Notes under the pieces: generated by a model
Seen by the model: the letters and a program-made list of their open reading frames with translations, nothing else
Databases searched by the model: none
Told to the model about the DNA's origin: nothing
In this document: positions 26,204-34,683 of the stretch, one piece after another
How the letters are laid out: each line of letters opens with the position of its first letter
Numbering within the stretch: the stretch's first letter is position 1
Source: an uncultured Clostridia bacterium
GTDB lineage: Bacteria > Bacillota > Clostridia > Oscillospirales > Acutalibacteraceae
Direction: 5' to 3'
DNA length: 64,000 bases
Assembly (NCBI GenBank): GCA_947625785.1
Contig: CANQPS010000002.1
Coordinates: 124,001-188,000 of the forward strand
Made by a program: the position numbers and the translations under genes

Positions 26204-26902
26204 TTGCTTGGCAGAACATTAAAAGCATCAACACTTGGAGTAATATCATCATCTGATGGTCTTTGCTCCGGATATATTGATTTTAATAATTGCGGATATA
26301 GCAGTGTTTATATTTTTTCAGAAGAAGAATTTATGTCTTATTATTGTAAAGTGATAGCGATAGTTTATGTTGAAGGCTGCAATAGTGCAAAATTAGTGCT
26401 TACTCCTGACGATAAGATATACTATGAACCTGATATAAGAAAAAAATTGTCAAAACTGAATTTAAATATAAAGAAAATCGTTTGTCTTTATGAAAAATCC
26501 TGTGGAGCTGTTGTATTCCGTAGACTTGGCGAGGAACTTAGGGTTCTTTTAGTTAAAAATCGGAATGGAAAATATTGGAGTTTTCCAAAAGGGCATATTG
26601 AAGAGGGAGAAAATGAAGTTGAAACCGCTAAAAGAGAAATTTTGGAAGAAACAGGTCTTAATGTTATAATATATGCTGATTTCAGAGAAACAGGCATTTA
26701 CAGACCTTATGGTAAAATAACAAAACAGGTAGTGTTCTTTCTTGCAGAAAGTACGCAGAGTAGTGTGCATATACAACTTGGAGAAATAGATGATTTTGAA
26801 TGGGTAACCTTTAATCGTGCAAAGGAAGTTTGCAGATATGAAAATGATATTCGTGTTTTAGATAAGGCACAGAATTACATATATAATAATATATATAAAT
26901 AA
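26204..26902 (+). CDS. Nudix hydrolase with an N-terminal extra domain
   Basis: 232 residues from TTG 26204, with AAGGAGG nine bases upstream. The C-terminal half is a Nudix hydrolase with an exact Nudix box (GHIEEGENEVETAKREILEETG), broken here at residues about 128-150, preceded by YWSFPKG. It most resembles bis(5'-nucleosyl)-tetraphosphatase/Ap4A-type members. The first 85 or so residues (GLCSGYIDFNNCGYSSVYIF and DDKIYYEPDIRKKL) form a separate small domain that I do not firmly recognise. It follows the DHHW gene by 40 bases without a terminator, so it may be cotranscribed. Substrate unknown. Confidence 0.85.
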   Translation: MLGRTLKASTLGVISSSDGLCSGYIDFNNCGYSSVYIFSEEEFMSYYCKVIAIVYVEGCNSAKLVLTPDDKIYYEPDIRKKLSKLNLNIKKIVCLYEKSCGAVVFRRLGEELRVLLVKNRNGKYWSFPKGHIEEGENEVETAKREILEETGLNVIIYADFRETGIYRPYGKITKQVVFFLAESTQSSVHIQLGEIDDFEWVTFNRAKEVCRYENDIRVLDKAQNYIYNNIYK

Positions 26903-26905
26903 AAA

Positions 26906-26945
26906 ATGAGAACTGTAATTTTTAGATTACAGTTCTTATTTTCTT
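26906..26945 (+). terminator. Terminator after the Nudix gene
   Basis: GAACTGTAAT and ATTACAGTTC stem around a TTTTAG-type loop, then TTATTTTCTT. Confidence 0.8.
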
Positions 26946-26995
26946 ATTATATAAAATGGGGGACTTTTAAAAAATTTTAAAACTTAAATATGTAT

Positions 26996-27042
26996 AAAAA
27001 AAGTAAGAACTATAACTTTCAAGTTACAGTTCTTACTTTTTA
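26996..27042. terminator. Second, nearly identical terminator hairpin
   Basis: AAAAGTAAGAACTATAAC pairs with GTTACAGTTCTTACTTTT (one mismatch). A-runs and T-runs on both sides make it bidirectional, so it probably serves the HAD gene on the minus strand and backs up the Nudix terminator. Confidence 0.7.
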
Positions 27043-27129
27043 GAAGGTTGTAAAGTCTTAGTTTTCAATCTTCACAGTTGAATGGTAAATAATGAAAAAA
27101 TTTATTAATATCTCAAATTTGAGTAGTTA

Positions 27130-27789
27130 TCAATTTAATAGTATATCTTTAAGGTCACGCATATTTTCAACAAAAGTATCAAACCCGCAATACTGCATTT
27201 CCTGTATACTTCCATATCCATATAATACACCGATAAAGTCACAGCCTGTATTTATTGCACCCTCAGCGTCAAACTTTGTGTCACCTATAAGAACAATATT
27301 CTTATTTTTGGTATTTTGAATTATTCCCATTTTTTCTATTGCATATCGAATAACATCAGTTTTTGTCTGGTTAATATTATTTTCACCTGAACCGGCTATA
27401 AAATCAAAATATTTGTATAAACCTATATGTTTTAAGAGTTTAATAGCTAAGTCTTGTCTTTTCGAGGTAGCGACAGCCATTCTTACACCCTTATTATGCA
27501 GATACACAATGGTTTCTTTTACTCCGTCATAAGGCTCGCAAAAATTTTCTAAACATTCCGTATAATATTCTCTGTATATCCGAATAGCATTATCAATATT
27601 TTCGGGTAATATACCGCATTTTAAAAGACTGCTTTTTAGCGGCGGACCTATAAATGTTCTAAACATTTCTTGTGGAGGATAAGGGATACCTAACTCATCA
27701 AGAGTACATTTTATACAATGTTCTACTCCTTTACCCGTTTCGCTTATAGTACCGTCTAAGTCAAACAATACTAAATCATATTTTATCAT
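27130..27789 (-). CDS. HAD-family phosphatase, phosphoglycolate phosphatase-like
   Basis: 219 residues of the HAD superfamily subfamily IA (Gph/PGP type). The four motifs are present: FDLDGTISET (nucleophile Asp), VATSKRQ (Ser/Thr), KTDVIRYA (Lys), and IGDTKFDAEGA (metal Asp). The cap lies between motifs 1 and 2. It starts six bases after the thioesterase gene, so the two form an operon. Exact substrate is not deducible. Confidence 0.88.
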   Translation of the reverse strand: MIKYDLVLFDLDGTISETGKGVEHCIKCTLDELGIPYPPQEMFRTFIGPPLKSSLLKCGILPENIDNAIRIYREYYTECLENFCEPYDGVKETIVYLHNKGVRMAVATSKRQDLAIKLLKHIGLYKYFDFIAGSGENNINQTKTDVIRYAIEKMGIIQNTKNKNIVLIGDTKFDAEGAINTGCDFIGVLYGYGSIQEMQYCGFDTFVENMRDLKDILLN

Positions 27790-27795
27790 AAAAGT

Positions 27796-28179
27796 TTAAA
27801 CCTCTAATTTCGCCTGTGCTTTTGCCAAAAAGGTATCTTTTTTTACTGCAATTCGTCTATGGCTTCCTGTTGCTATATCACCCTTATTATCCTTGGCATC
27901 TATCATAAAAATAAATTTTCTGCCATCTTCTTGTTCAAGAGTGGAAGTCAATACAATTTCTGCCCCCAATGGAGTTGGACTGATATGCTGCATAGTTACG
28001 AGGGTTCCGACAGTAGTCATATCATCATCAATATATTCTTGTGCGAGTTGGGCAGACAAACCCTCTAAGAGTGCAATAATTGCAGGAGTACCAAGTACTT
28101 CAAGGGTACCGCTTCCGATATTACAGGCAAGTAATTCGTTGGTTACTTTTAGAGTTTTGGTTAATGATTTAATCAACAC
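27796..28179 (-). CDS. FlK-like hotdog thioesterase
   Basis: About 127 residues. Resembles the thioesterase family of fluoroacetyl-CoA thioesterase FlK and its many Firmicute relatives: SGTLEVLGTPAIIALLEGLS (Thr and Glu of the active site), TTVGTLVTMQHISPTPLGAEI with the conserved His, and a GSHRRIAV end. Start GTG 28179 or TTG 28176 behind AGGGAGG; the longer frame at 28203 runs through the ribosome binding site. Likely hydrolyses a small acyl-CoA; substrate unknown. Confidence 0.85.
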   Translation of the reverse strand: MLIKSLTKTLKVTNELLACNIGSGTLEVLGTPAIIALLEGLSAQLAQEYIDDDMTTVGTLVTMQHISPTPLGAEIVLTSTLEQEDGRKFIFMIDAKDNKGDIATGSHRRIAVKKDTFLAKAQAKLEV

Positions 28180-28203
28180 TGCCAACCTCCCTTGATAATA
28201 CAA

Positions 28204-28396
28204 TTTGTATATACTTTATATTTTATTACATTTATGGAATTTGTCAAGAGTTTACGGGACATATAATAAAATTTTTACATATTATTCAAAATATGGATAT
28301 AAAAGTTAAATGTTTTTGCAACATTTATAGAACCGTTGATAAATATAATAACCAAATACAGAAAGAAAAATACATTGTTTTTTATTTATTATGTAA
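28204..28396. other. AT-rich intergenic stretch without a recognised gene
   Basis: Promoter region of the thioesterase-HAD pair on the minus strand and the upstream edge of the decayed-gene zone. I see no open frame, hairpin or RNA motif. Confidence 0.4.
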
Positions 28397-28627
28397 ATTT
28401 TCGGAAGTAGTAGTTTAAAAGAACTAATTTTAAATGATGGTTTAGAAAGTATAGGCAGTAGTGCGATATGTTATACTGGCTTAGCTGAATTGACTATACC
28501 GGATACTGTTAAAAATATAGGTGATATGAACTATTGTGAATTAATGAAAGGTAAAGCCGGTTCAATAGTTGAAGAGTATGTAAAAAATTACACAGGTTTA
28601 GGTATAACATTTGAGGCAATAGAGTAA
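28397..28627 (+). pseudogene. Remnant of a BspA-like leucine-rich-repeat surface protein
   Basis: An open stretch of 76 codons directly after an in-frame TAA. It reads SLKELILNDGLESIGSSAI, then LAELTIPDTVKNIGD, and ends ITFEAIE with a stop. The LKELxLxxGLxxIGxxAF pattern is that of LRR_5/BspA repeats. It has no start codon or ribosome binding site and is far shorter than such surface proteins, so it is the 3' end of a lost gene. Confidence 0.7.
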
Positions 28628-28666
28628 AAACTAAAAACAAGGGGTTAATTAGAGGAGTTTTAATTT

Positions 28667-28737
28667 ATGAAAATGAGAAGAATTTTTAGTGTAATTCTAT
28701 AATGCAGCGGATTTTATGGGGCTATAAGTGGTATAGA
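28667..28737 (+). pseudogene. Broken start of a secreted or lipoprotein gene
   Basis: AGAGGAG, then ATG and MKMRRIFSVIL, then TAA at 28700, after which the same frame continues CSGFYGAISGIED to another stop. A good ribosome binding site in front of an aborted signal-peptide-like start suggests a decayed gene. Confidence 0.45.
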
Positions 28738-28756
28738 AGATTAGGTATTTTCCGAT

Positions 28757-29239
28757 ATGCAAAGTAAAAAAATAAATACAAAATTTGAAAAGTCTGTTAT
28801 TATATTATTTATAGTAATGATAGTATGCTTGTTAGGAATGGGCATAAATATTACAGTAAATACTGCAAATAATAAAAATTTAATATCCAAATCAATGAGC
28901 GATGATATGGTACAAATTATAAAAAATGACAATCCATCAAGGTTATTTAATGATTATAATTTAGGGGAAATTCTTATATATAATGATATAGAGGTATTTT
29001 TTGACAGCAGAGCGGATTTATATGCTCAGGAACATATAATGCAGGACGCTATAAGTTTTTTGTTTCTTAAACAATTAAACAGTGAAAGTGACAGCAATTT
29101 TTTAGATGTTAATAATATTATAAAAAAATATGGGTTTGATGCATTCGTTATTATTAAAGATAGACCCTTATATTCGTATATGAAATGTTTGCCGGAAATT
29201 TTTGAATGTATATTTGAGGATAATGATTGTGCATATTTT
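28757..29239 (+). pseudogene. C-terminal remnant of a multi-membrane glycosyltransferase-like protein, cut by IS copy 2
   Basis: About 160 codons. A membrane helix (KSVIILFIVMIVCLLGMGIN) is followed by FNDYNLGEILIYNDIEVFFD and SRADLYAQEHI, and later FDAFVIIKDRPLY. This is the pattern seen at the end of GT-C-like polyprenyl-sugar transferases. The N-terminal membrane part is missing and there is no ribosome binding site. The reading frame runs into the left end of the IS, so the last residues are IS-encoded. A plus-strand terminator lies just beyond the IS at 30601. Confidence 0.65.
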
Positions 29240-29292
29240 AACCTAAACGGGCAAGAAGTCCCCCACCTCTAAGGCGGTGGGATGAATTGCCC

Positions 29293-29315
29293 GTCAGCCG
29301 CAAGGCTGACTTTTT
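29293..29315 (+). terminator. Left-end terminator hairpin of IS copy 2
   Basis: GTCAGCC and GGCTGAC enclose a GCAA tetraloop, followed by TTTTT. It is a perfect version of the hairpin in copy 1. Confidence 0.65.
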
Positions 29316-29316
29316 C

Positions 29317-29345
29317 TTGACTTAGGATTTTGTTTATGCTATTTT
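29317..29345 (+). promoter_or_regulatory. Internal tnpB promoter, IS copy 2
   Basis: TTGACT, 17 bases, TATTTT, immediately after the left-end terminator, as in copy 1. Confidence 0.55.
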
Positions 29346-29367
29346 GAGGATAAAGAGGTGAAAAGCA

Positions 29368-30462
29368 ATGAACAAAGCCTATAAATTCAGGATATATCCG
29401 AATGAAGAGCAAAGCACAATGATTGCAAAGACATTCGGCTGCGTTAGATTTATCTACAATAAGATGTTGGGTGACAAAATAGAATACTATCATCAAACGC
29501 AGAAAAAACTGAATAATACCCCTGCACAATACAAAGTTAAATTTGAGTGGCTGAAAGAAGTAGATAGTCTTGCACTTGCTAATGCACAGATGAATTTACA
29601 GGATGCGTATAATAATTTTTTCAAAGATAAAAAGGTGGGTTTTCCTAAGTTCAAGTCAAAAAAGGGCAGTAAAAGGAGTTATACAACTAATTGTGTAAAT
29701 GGAAATATTGTTGTTCGGGATGGTATGATAAAACTTCCGAAATTAGGCTTTGTCAAAATGAAACAGCATAGAAACATACCTGATGATTACAAACTAAAAT
29801 CTGTTACGGTAAGTCAGAATGCAAGCGGGAAATATTTTGTAAGTATTCTTTTTGAGTACGAAAGCCAAGTACAGGAACAAGTGCCGCAAACTTTCTTAGG
29901 GCTTGACTTCTCAATTCACGCATTATATGTTGACAGCAACGGAAACTGTCCCGGATTTCCGAGATATTACAGATTGTCCGAAAAGAAACTGAAAAGAGAA
30001 CAAAGAAAGCTGTCCAAAATGGTGAAAGGCTCGAAGAACAGAGAAAAACAGCGTATCAGAGTTGCCGGACTGTATGAAAAAGCTGCCAACCAAAGAAAGG
30101 ATTTTCTGCACAAGCAGTCAAGACAGATAGCCAATGTCTATGATTGTGTATGTATAGAAAATCTGAATATGCAGGCTATGGCACAGGCTCTGAATTTCGG
30201 CAAATCTGTTTCAGATAATGGTTGGGGAATGTTCACGGCATTTCTGAAATACAAGTTGGAGGAACTTGGGAAAAAACTTGTAAAGATTGATAAGTTTTTT
30301 GCAAGTTCACAGCTTTGCAATGTCTGTGGATACCAAAATAGTGAAACAAAAGATTTGTCTGTTCGAGAATGGATCTGCCTTTGCTGTCAAACACATCATA
30401 ACAGAGATATAAACGCAGCCATAAACATCAGAAACGAGGGTATGCGATTAGTTCTTGCATAA
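29368..30462 (+). CDS. tnpB: TnpB, RNA-guided nuclease of an IS605-type element, copy 2
   Basis: 364 residues, same length as copy 1, starting at ATG behind AAAGAGGTG. RuvC residues are retained in FLGLDFSIHALYVDSNG, VCIENLNM and HNRDINAAINI. The zinc ribbon CNVCGY and CLCC is complete. The two proteins differ most just before the first RuvC motif (residues about 165-190). It appears intact. Confidence 0.93.
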   Translation: MNKAYKFRIYPNEEQSTMIAKTFGCVRFIYNKMLGDKIEYYHQTQKKLNNTPAQYKVKFEWLKEVDSLALANAQMNLQDAYNNFFKDKKVGFPKFKSKKGSKRSYTTNCVNGNIVVRDGMIKLPKLGFVKMKQHRNIPDDYKLKSVTVSQNASGKYFVSILFEYESQVQEQVPQTFLGLDFSIHALYVDSNGNCPGFPRYYRLSEKKLKREQRKLSKMVKGSKNREKQRIRVAGLYEKAANQRKDFLHKQSRQIANVYDCVCIENLNMQAMAQALNFGKSVSDNGWGMFTAFLKYKLEELGKKLVKIDKFFASSQLCNVCGYQNSETKDLSVREWICLCCQTHHNRDINAAINIRNEGMRLVLA

Positions 30463-30592
30463 CCCTGACACCAAAACCGTGGGTCACACGGGGATAGCTC
30501 GCTTATGCTTAGTACATTGGTACTATCGAACGAGAACCAAGCCTGCCGGAGTCGGGAAGCCTCCGCCTAAAGAGGCGGGGGAGGATGTCACA
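30463..30592 (+). ncRNA. Omega-RNA/right end of IS copy 2
   Basis: Shares CCGTG/CACGG and the AGCTCG..CGAG arm with copy 1, then has an inserted segment (AACCAAGCCTGCCGGAGTCG) before the terminal hairpin CCTCCGCCT/AGGCGGGGG. The guide would start near 30593 (TTGATAAATTCCC). RNA boundaries are not determinable by reading. Confidence 0.55.
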
Positions 30593-30601
30593 TTGATAAA
30601 T

Positions 30602-30640
30602 TCCCACCTAAATGTTACTTAAAGGTGGGAGTTTTTATTT
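30602..30640 (+). terminator. Terminator of the IS-interrupted gene
   Basis: TCCCACCT and AGGTGGGA pair, followed by GTTTTTATTTT on the plus strand. It probably belonged to the gene interrupted by IS copy 2, and now ends any transcript leaving the IS. Confidence 0.7.
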
Positions 30641-30650
30641 TAGATTGAGT

Positions 30651-33296
30651 TTATATTGTACGATTTAAAAGTCTTCTAATAGCTTTTTCTATTTCGACAA
30701 TAACCAAAGGTGAAAAAGCTAAACAAATAACAATTATCCATTGAATAGGTGTTAAGGGCGTTGTTTTAAAAATTATGGATAGATTTGGTATGGTAACAAC
30801 GGATATTTGCATTATAAATCCTATTATAAATGCAAGTACTAATTTGCTGTTAGAGAATATTTTTATTTTGAATATAGATTTTTCGCTTCGTATATTGAAG
30901 GCGTGTACAAGCTGACATAAACTTAAAACACAAAATGCCATTGTGTTGGGTAAATTAGGGTTATTACTTGTATCAAAAAATACCCTCCCTATTGTATAGG
31001 CCAATATGGATATAGCACCTATAAATAAACCTTCAACAGCTATACTCCATATCATAATCGGAGTAAAAATAGCATTTGATTTTTTGTTAAGTTTTCTGTT
31101 CATAATATCGCTGTCGATAGGCTCAACACCCAAAGCAAGTGCCGGTAAAGAATCCGTTATCAAATTGACCCATAATAATTGTATGGCTAAAAGAGGTGAG
31201 GGTAGTCCGATAAGAAATGATACAAGAACCGTCATTAATTCTCCGGTATTACTTGATAATAAAAAATGTATGGTTTTTCTTATGTTATCAAAAATACCTC
31301 TGCCTTGTCTTACTGCTTCAACTATTGTTGAAAAATTATCATCTGTCAAAATCATATCTGCAGAGCTTTTTGCGACTTCTGTGCCGCTCATACCCATAGC
31401 ACAGCCAATATCGGCAGTTTTTAAAGCAGGAGCATCGTTTACACCATCACCGGTCATAGCTACAATTTCGCCATTTTTTTGAAATGCCTTAACAATTCTT
31501 GCTTTATGTTCCGGGGATACTCTTGCAAAAACACTATAATTATAAATATCTTTTTGTAACTGTTCATCTGTTACATTATCAAGCTGATTTCCTGTTATTG
31601 CTTTATCTCCATCACCCATAATATTTAAATCTTTGGCTATTGCTTTGGCGGTTGAAATGTAATCTCCTGTTATCATTATTGGCTTTATACCTGCATTTTT
31701 ACATTCTGCAACAGCGGATTTAACCTGTGGTCTTGGTGGGTCTATCATACATATAAGACCACAAAATATAAGATTATTTTCTATATTTTCATAATTATCA
31801 GGTTTATTTGAAATATCCTTATAACATACTGATATAATTCTAAGAGCTTTTTGGGATTTCTCTTCAGTATATCGAGCAATTTTACTTTTAATTTGTGGTG
31901 TCATAGGGATATATCTTTCGCCCTGCGATACATAATTACATAATGGCAAAAGATAGTCAACAGCTCCCTTAATTATAACTCTATAACCACCATTTTTAAG
32001 TTTATGAACGGTAGTCATTCTTTTTCTAATGGAATCAAATGGTATTTCATAAATTTTTTTATTTTCATTATCTAAACTATTTTTTAATCTGCCTACTTTT
32101 GCACAAGCTATTACTATTGCACTTTCGGTTGGGTCGCCTGTTGCCTTGAAATCCATATTTTCCTTTTTAACAGTGGCATTGCTGCATAATGCTGCCAATG
32201 ATAATATAAAAACACCCTCCGGCGAATTAAGACTTATATCCCCATTATAATTACATATATTGGTAACAGTCATTTTATTTTGTGTTAGAGTGCCTGTTTT
32301 ATCTGAGCATATTATTGTTGCACAGCCTAAGGTTTCTACAACCGGTAATGTTCGTACAATGGTTCTGTGGTTAGCAAGTCTTTTAACTCCCATAGCCAAT
32401 ACTATTGTTACAACAGCAGGCAAACCTTCTGGTATCGCAGCAACCGCAAGGCTTATTGATATAATAAACATTTCTAAAAAAGGTATATGCTGCAATATTC
32501 CTAAAACAAAAATTGATACACATATTAACAATGCACCTATACCTAAATATTTACCTATTTTAGCAAGATTTTTTTGTAAGGGGGTTAGGGGTGCGACTTC
32601 CTCCGAAATAAGTTTTGCGATTTTACCAACTTCAGTATTCATACCCGTATTTACAACTATTGCCTTGCCATATCCTGATGTTACAACAGATGTTGAAAAT
32701 ACCATATTTTTTCTGTCACCCAAAGTGGCTTTTTGCGGACAGATAATATTATATTCCTTCTCGACAGCCTCACTTTCTCCTGTTAAAGATGATTCTTGAA
32801 CCTTTAAGCTGCAATTTTCTATAAGTCTGCCGTCTGCACATATTAAGTCGCCGCTCTTAAACAACATAATATCCCCTACAACCAATTCATCTGACGGAAT
32901 ATTATATTCTTTGCCATTTCTTAAAACCCTTGTATGTGGTGATGATAATTTTTTTAAGGCTTCTATGGCTTTTTCGGCTTTGCTTTCCTGAACCAAACCC
33001 ATTATTGCATTTAAAATAACTATAATAAGTATAATAATTGGGTCTATAAAATCGTTGCTTCCGTCCAAATATGATGTTATAAACGATACTCCCGCAGCAA
33101 CAAGCAATACTATAACCATAAAATCCGAGAATTGTGCAAGAAATCTTATCAATAAACTTTTTTTCTTCTTATGTTCAAGCTGATTTTTACCATATAGTTT
33201 AAGCCTATGTATAACTTCATTATTATTTAACCCCCCTTTAATATCAGTATTAAGGTGCTTGGCAATCTCGTCCACAGATTTATTATGAAATTCCAT
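30651..33296 (-). CDS. Calcium-transporting P-type ATPase (SERCA/LMCA1-like)
   Basis: 881 residues from ATG 33296 (MEFHNKSVDEIAK), behind GGCGGAGG; the longer frame to 33350 lacks a ribosome binding site. Motifs: M4 AAIPEGLPAVVT, phosphorylation site CSDKTGTLTQ, TGDGVNDAPAL, and M6 NLITDSLPALALG. This is the PMR1/SERCA-like bacterial Ca2+ pump pattern. It differs from the PMCA-like ATPase at the left end of the window. Convergent with the IS and decayed genes. Confidence 0.92.
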   Translation of the reverse strand: MEFHNKSVDEIAKHLNTDIKGGLNNNEVIHRLKLYGKNQLEHKKKKSLLIRFLAQFSDFMVIVLLVAAGVSFITSYLDGSNDFIDPIIILIIVILNAIMGLVQESKAEKAIEALKKLSSPHTRVLRNGKEYNIPSDELVVGDIMLFKSGDLICADGRLIENCSLKVQESSLTGESEAVEKEYNIICPQKATLGDRKNMVFSTSVVTSGYGKAIVVNTGMNTEVGKIAKLISEEVAPLTPLQKNLAKIGKYLGIGALLICVSIFVLGILQHIPFLEMFIISISLAVAAIPEGLPAVVTIVLAMGVKRLANHRTIVRTLPVVETLGCATIICSDKTGTLTQNKMTVTNICNYNGDISLNSPEGVFILSLAALCSNATVKKENMDFKATGDPTESAIVIACAKVGRLKNSLDNENKKIYEIPFDSIRKRMTTVHKLKNGGYRVIIKGAVDYLLPLCNYVSQGERYIPMTPQIKSKIARYTEEKSQKALRIISVCYKDISNKPDNYENIENNLIFCGLICMIDPPRPQVKSAVAECKNAGIKPIMITGDYISTAKAIAKDLNIMGDGDKAITGNQLDNVTDEQLQKDIYNYSVFARVSPEHKARIVKAFQKNGEIVAMTGDGVNDAPALKTADIGCAMGMSGTEVAKSSADMILTDDNFSTIVEAVRQGRGIFDNIRKTIHFLLSSNTGELMTVLVSFLIGLPSPLLAIQLLWVNLITDSLPALALGVEPIDSDIMNRKLNKKSNAIFTPIMIWSIAVEGLFIGAISILAYTIGRVFFDTSNNPNLPNTMAFCVLSLCQLVHAFNIRSEKSIFKIKIFSNSKLVLAFIIGFIMQISVVTIPNLSIIFKTTPLTPIQWIIVICLAFSPLVIVEIEKAIRRLLNRTI

Positions 33297-33488
33297 ATTT
33301 CCTCCGCCCTTTAATTTATATACACAATTTGTTTTGTAAACTATATGCAAAAAATTAATTTGTTATTCACTGCTTTATATTATGTGTATCATTTACAATA
33401 CATAATAAATTTACTTTGTATATTATATTTATTTATATGTACAATGAATAAATTTTGCACTGTTAATAAAGAATTTACAAATAAAATA

Positions 33489-33517
33489 TTGACAATTCAG
33501 ATGTATAATGGTAAATT
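33489..33517 (+). promoter_or_regulatory. Promoter of the hrcA operon
   Basis: TTGACA (33489-33494), 17 bases, TAAATT (33512-33517), ten bases upstream of the CIRCE element. Confidence 0.75.
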
Positions 33518-33526
33518 ATAGATAGT

Positions 33527-33553
33527 TTAGCACTCAAACAATAAGAGTGCTAA
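33527..33553. promoter_or_regulatory. CIRCE operator (HrcA binding site)
   Basis: TTAGCACTC, nine bases, GAGTGCTAA: an exact match to the consensus. HrcA bound here represses hrcA-grpE-dnaK-dnaJ-prmA until heat shock titrates it. Confidence 0.98.
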
Positions 33554-33578
33554 CAGATAACCAAAGAGGTGATTTGCG

Positions 33579-34613
33579 ATGGAGTTGAGTGAGAGAAAAC
33601 TCAAAATACTCGCTGCCATTGTGGATATGTATGTAGCAACAGGTGAACCTGTCGGTTCAAAAGCTATTTGTGAAAGCCTTTGTAACTCGGTATCATCAGC
33701 TACTGTCAGAAATGAAATGGCTGAACTCGTGAACTTGGGATACTTAGAACAACCTCATACATCAGCTGGGCGTGTTCCGTCACACGCAGGTTATAGACTT
33801 TATATAAATAAACTTATGAATAAAAAACCGCTGTCAAGCAAAGAAAAATGTATAATTGCCGAAAGACTTTATTCAAATGCAGATAATCCGGAGGAAATTT
33901 TGAAATCAGCATCACAGATTCTTGCAGATATTACAAACTATGTTGCAGTATCGACTGCTCCCCACGGAAATGATGCAAAAATTAAACGATTGAATTTCGT
34001 TCAAACAGGCAGATACACTGCTATGGTTATTCTTATAACAACAACCGGTATGGTTAAAAGCAAACTCTTTCGATGCGATTTTGTTATAACAACTGAGATT
34101 CTCAGAGTGTTCGATAATATCTTGAATGATAAATTTAGGGGAGTTTATTTATCTATAATTAATCCTGTCTTTATTCAAACAGCAGCAGCTTCATTGGGTG
34201 AAATTTCCATACTTGTACCGAGTGTTCTTGCAGCAATAATGGAAGCGTCACAAGAGGCTTTACAAACAAATATTAAACTCAATGGTGAAACAAATCTTTT
34301 GTTTCTGCCTGAGTTTGAACTCTCGTCTGCTAAAAGATTATTTGACTATCTAACAAGACGAGTTGAACTTGCCGAGTTAATTCTGTCAAACAGAAATGGT
34401 ACAAGAGTTTTAGTTGGTAATGAAAGCAAAGTTCCTGAATTATCCGGTTCAAGCGTAATAATAACACATTATCATATAAACAATGGCAGTGTGGGTTCTG
34501 TGGCTATAATAGGACCAACAAGAATGAATTATTCAAAAAATATAACAAGTCTGGAATATCTTGCCGAAATAGTGGGTACACTATTAAGTGAGATTTTGGA
34601 TACAGATAATTGA
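33579..34613 (+). CDS. hrcA: Heat-inducible transcription repressor HrcA
   Basis: 344 residues. N-terminal winged helix starts LSERKLKILAAIVDMYVATG, continuing with the recognition region SSATVRNEMAELVNLGYLEQ and PHTSAGRVPSHAGYR, then the dimerisation domain. First gene of the CIRCE-controlled operon; AGAGGTG precedes the ATG. It represses its own operon and responds to chaperone availability. Confidence 0.97.
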   Translation: MELSERKLKILAAIVDMYVATGEPVGSKAICESLCNSVSSATVRNEMAELVNLGYLEQPHTSAGRVPSHAGYRLYINKLMNKKPLSSKEKCIIAERLYSNADNPEEILKSASQILADITNYVAVSTAPHGNDAKIKRLNFVQTGRYTAMVILITTTGMVKSKLFRCDFVITTEILRVFDNILNDKFRGVYLSIINPVFIQTAAASLGEISILVPSVLAAIMEASQEALQTNIKLNGETNLLFLPEFELSSAKRLFDYLTRRVELAELILSNRNGTRVLVGNESKVPELSGSSVIITHYHINNGSVGSVAIIGPTRMNYSKNITSLEYLAEIVGTLLSEILDTDN

Positions 34614-34683
34614 ATTATTTGTTTATAATCTGACTTAATAAAGGATTTAAATAAAAATAACTAAAATTGAAAGGAGCATTTTT

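Larger units (their letters stand above)
29240..30592 (+). mobile_element. IS200/IS605-superfamily element, TnpB only, copy 2
   Basis: Same left end (AACCTAAA, preceded by TTT in both copies) and right-end ATGTCACA as copy 1. In this copy the outer arms CGGGCAA and TTGCCCG pair perfectly around CCCACC/GGTGGG. It is inserted near the 3' end of the glycosyltransferase-like remnant. No TnpA. Confidence 0.85.

Noticed and set aside
31006..31482. Long antisense frames over the second Ca2+ ATPase (also 32260-32799) and over the first (1084-1560)
   Set aside because: They are shadows of strongly supported P-type ATPase genes, with no start signals and non-protein-like composition.
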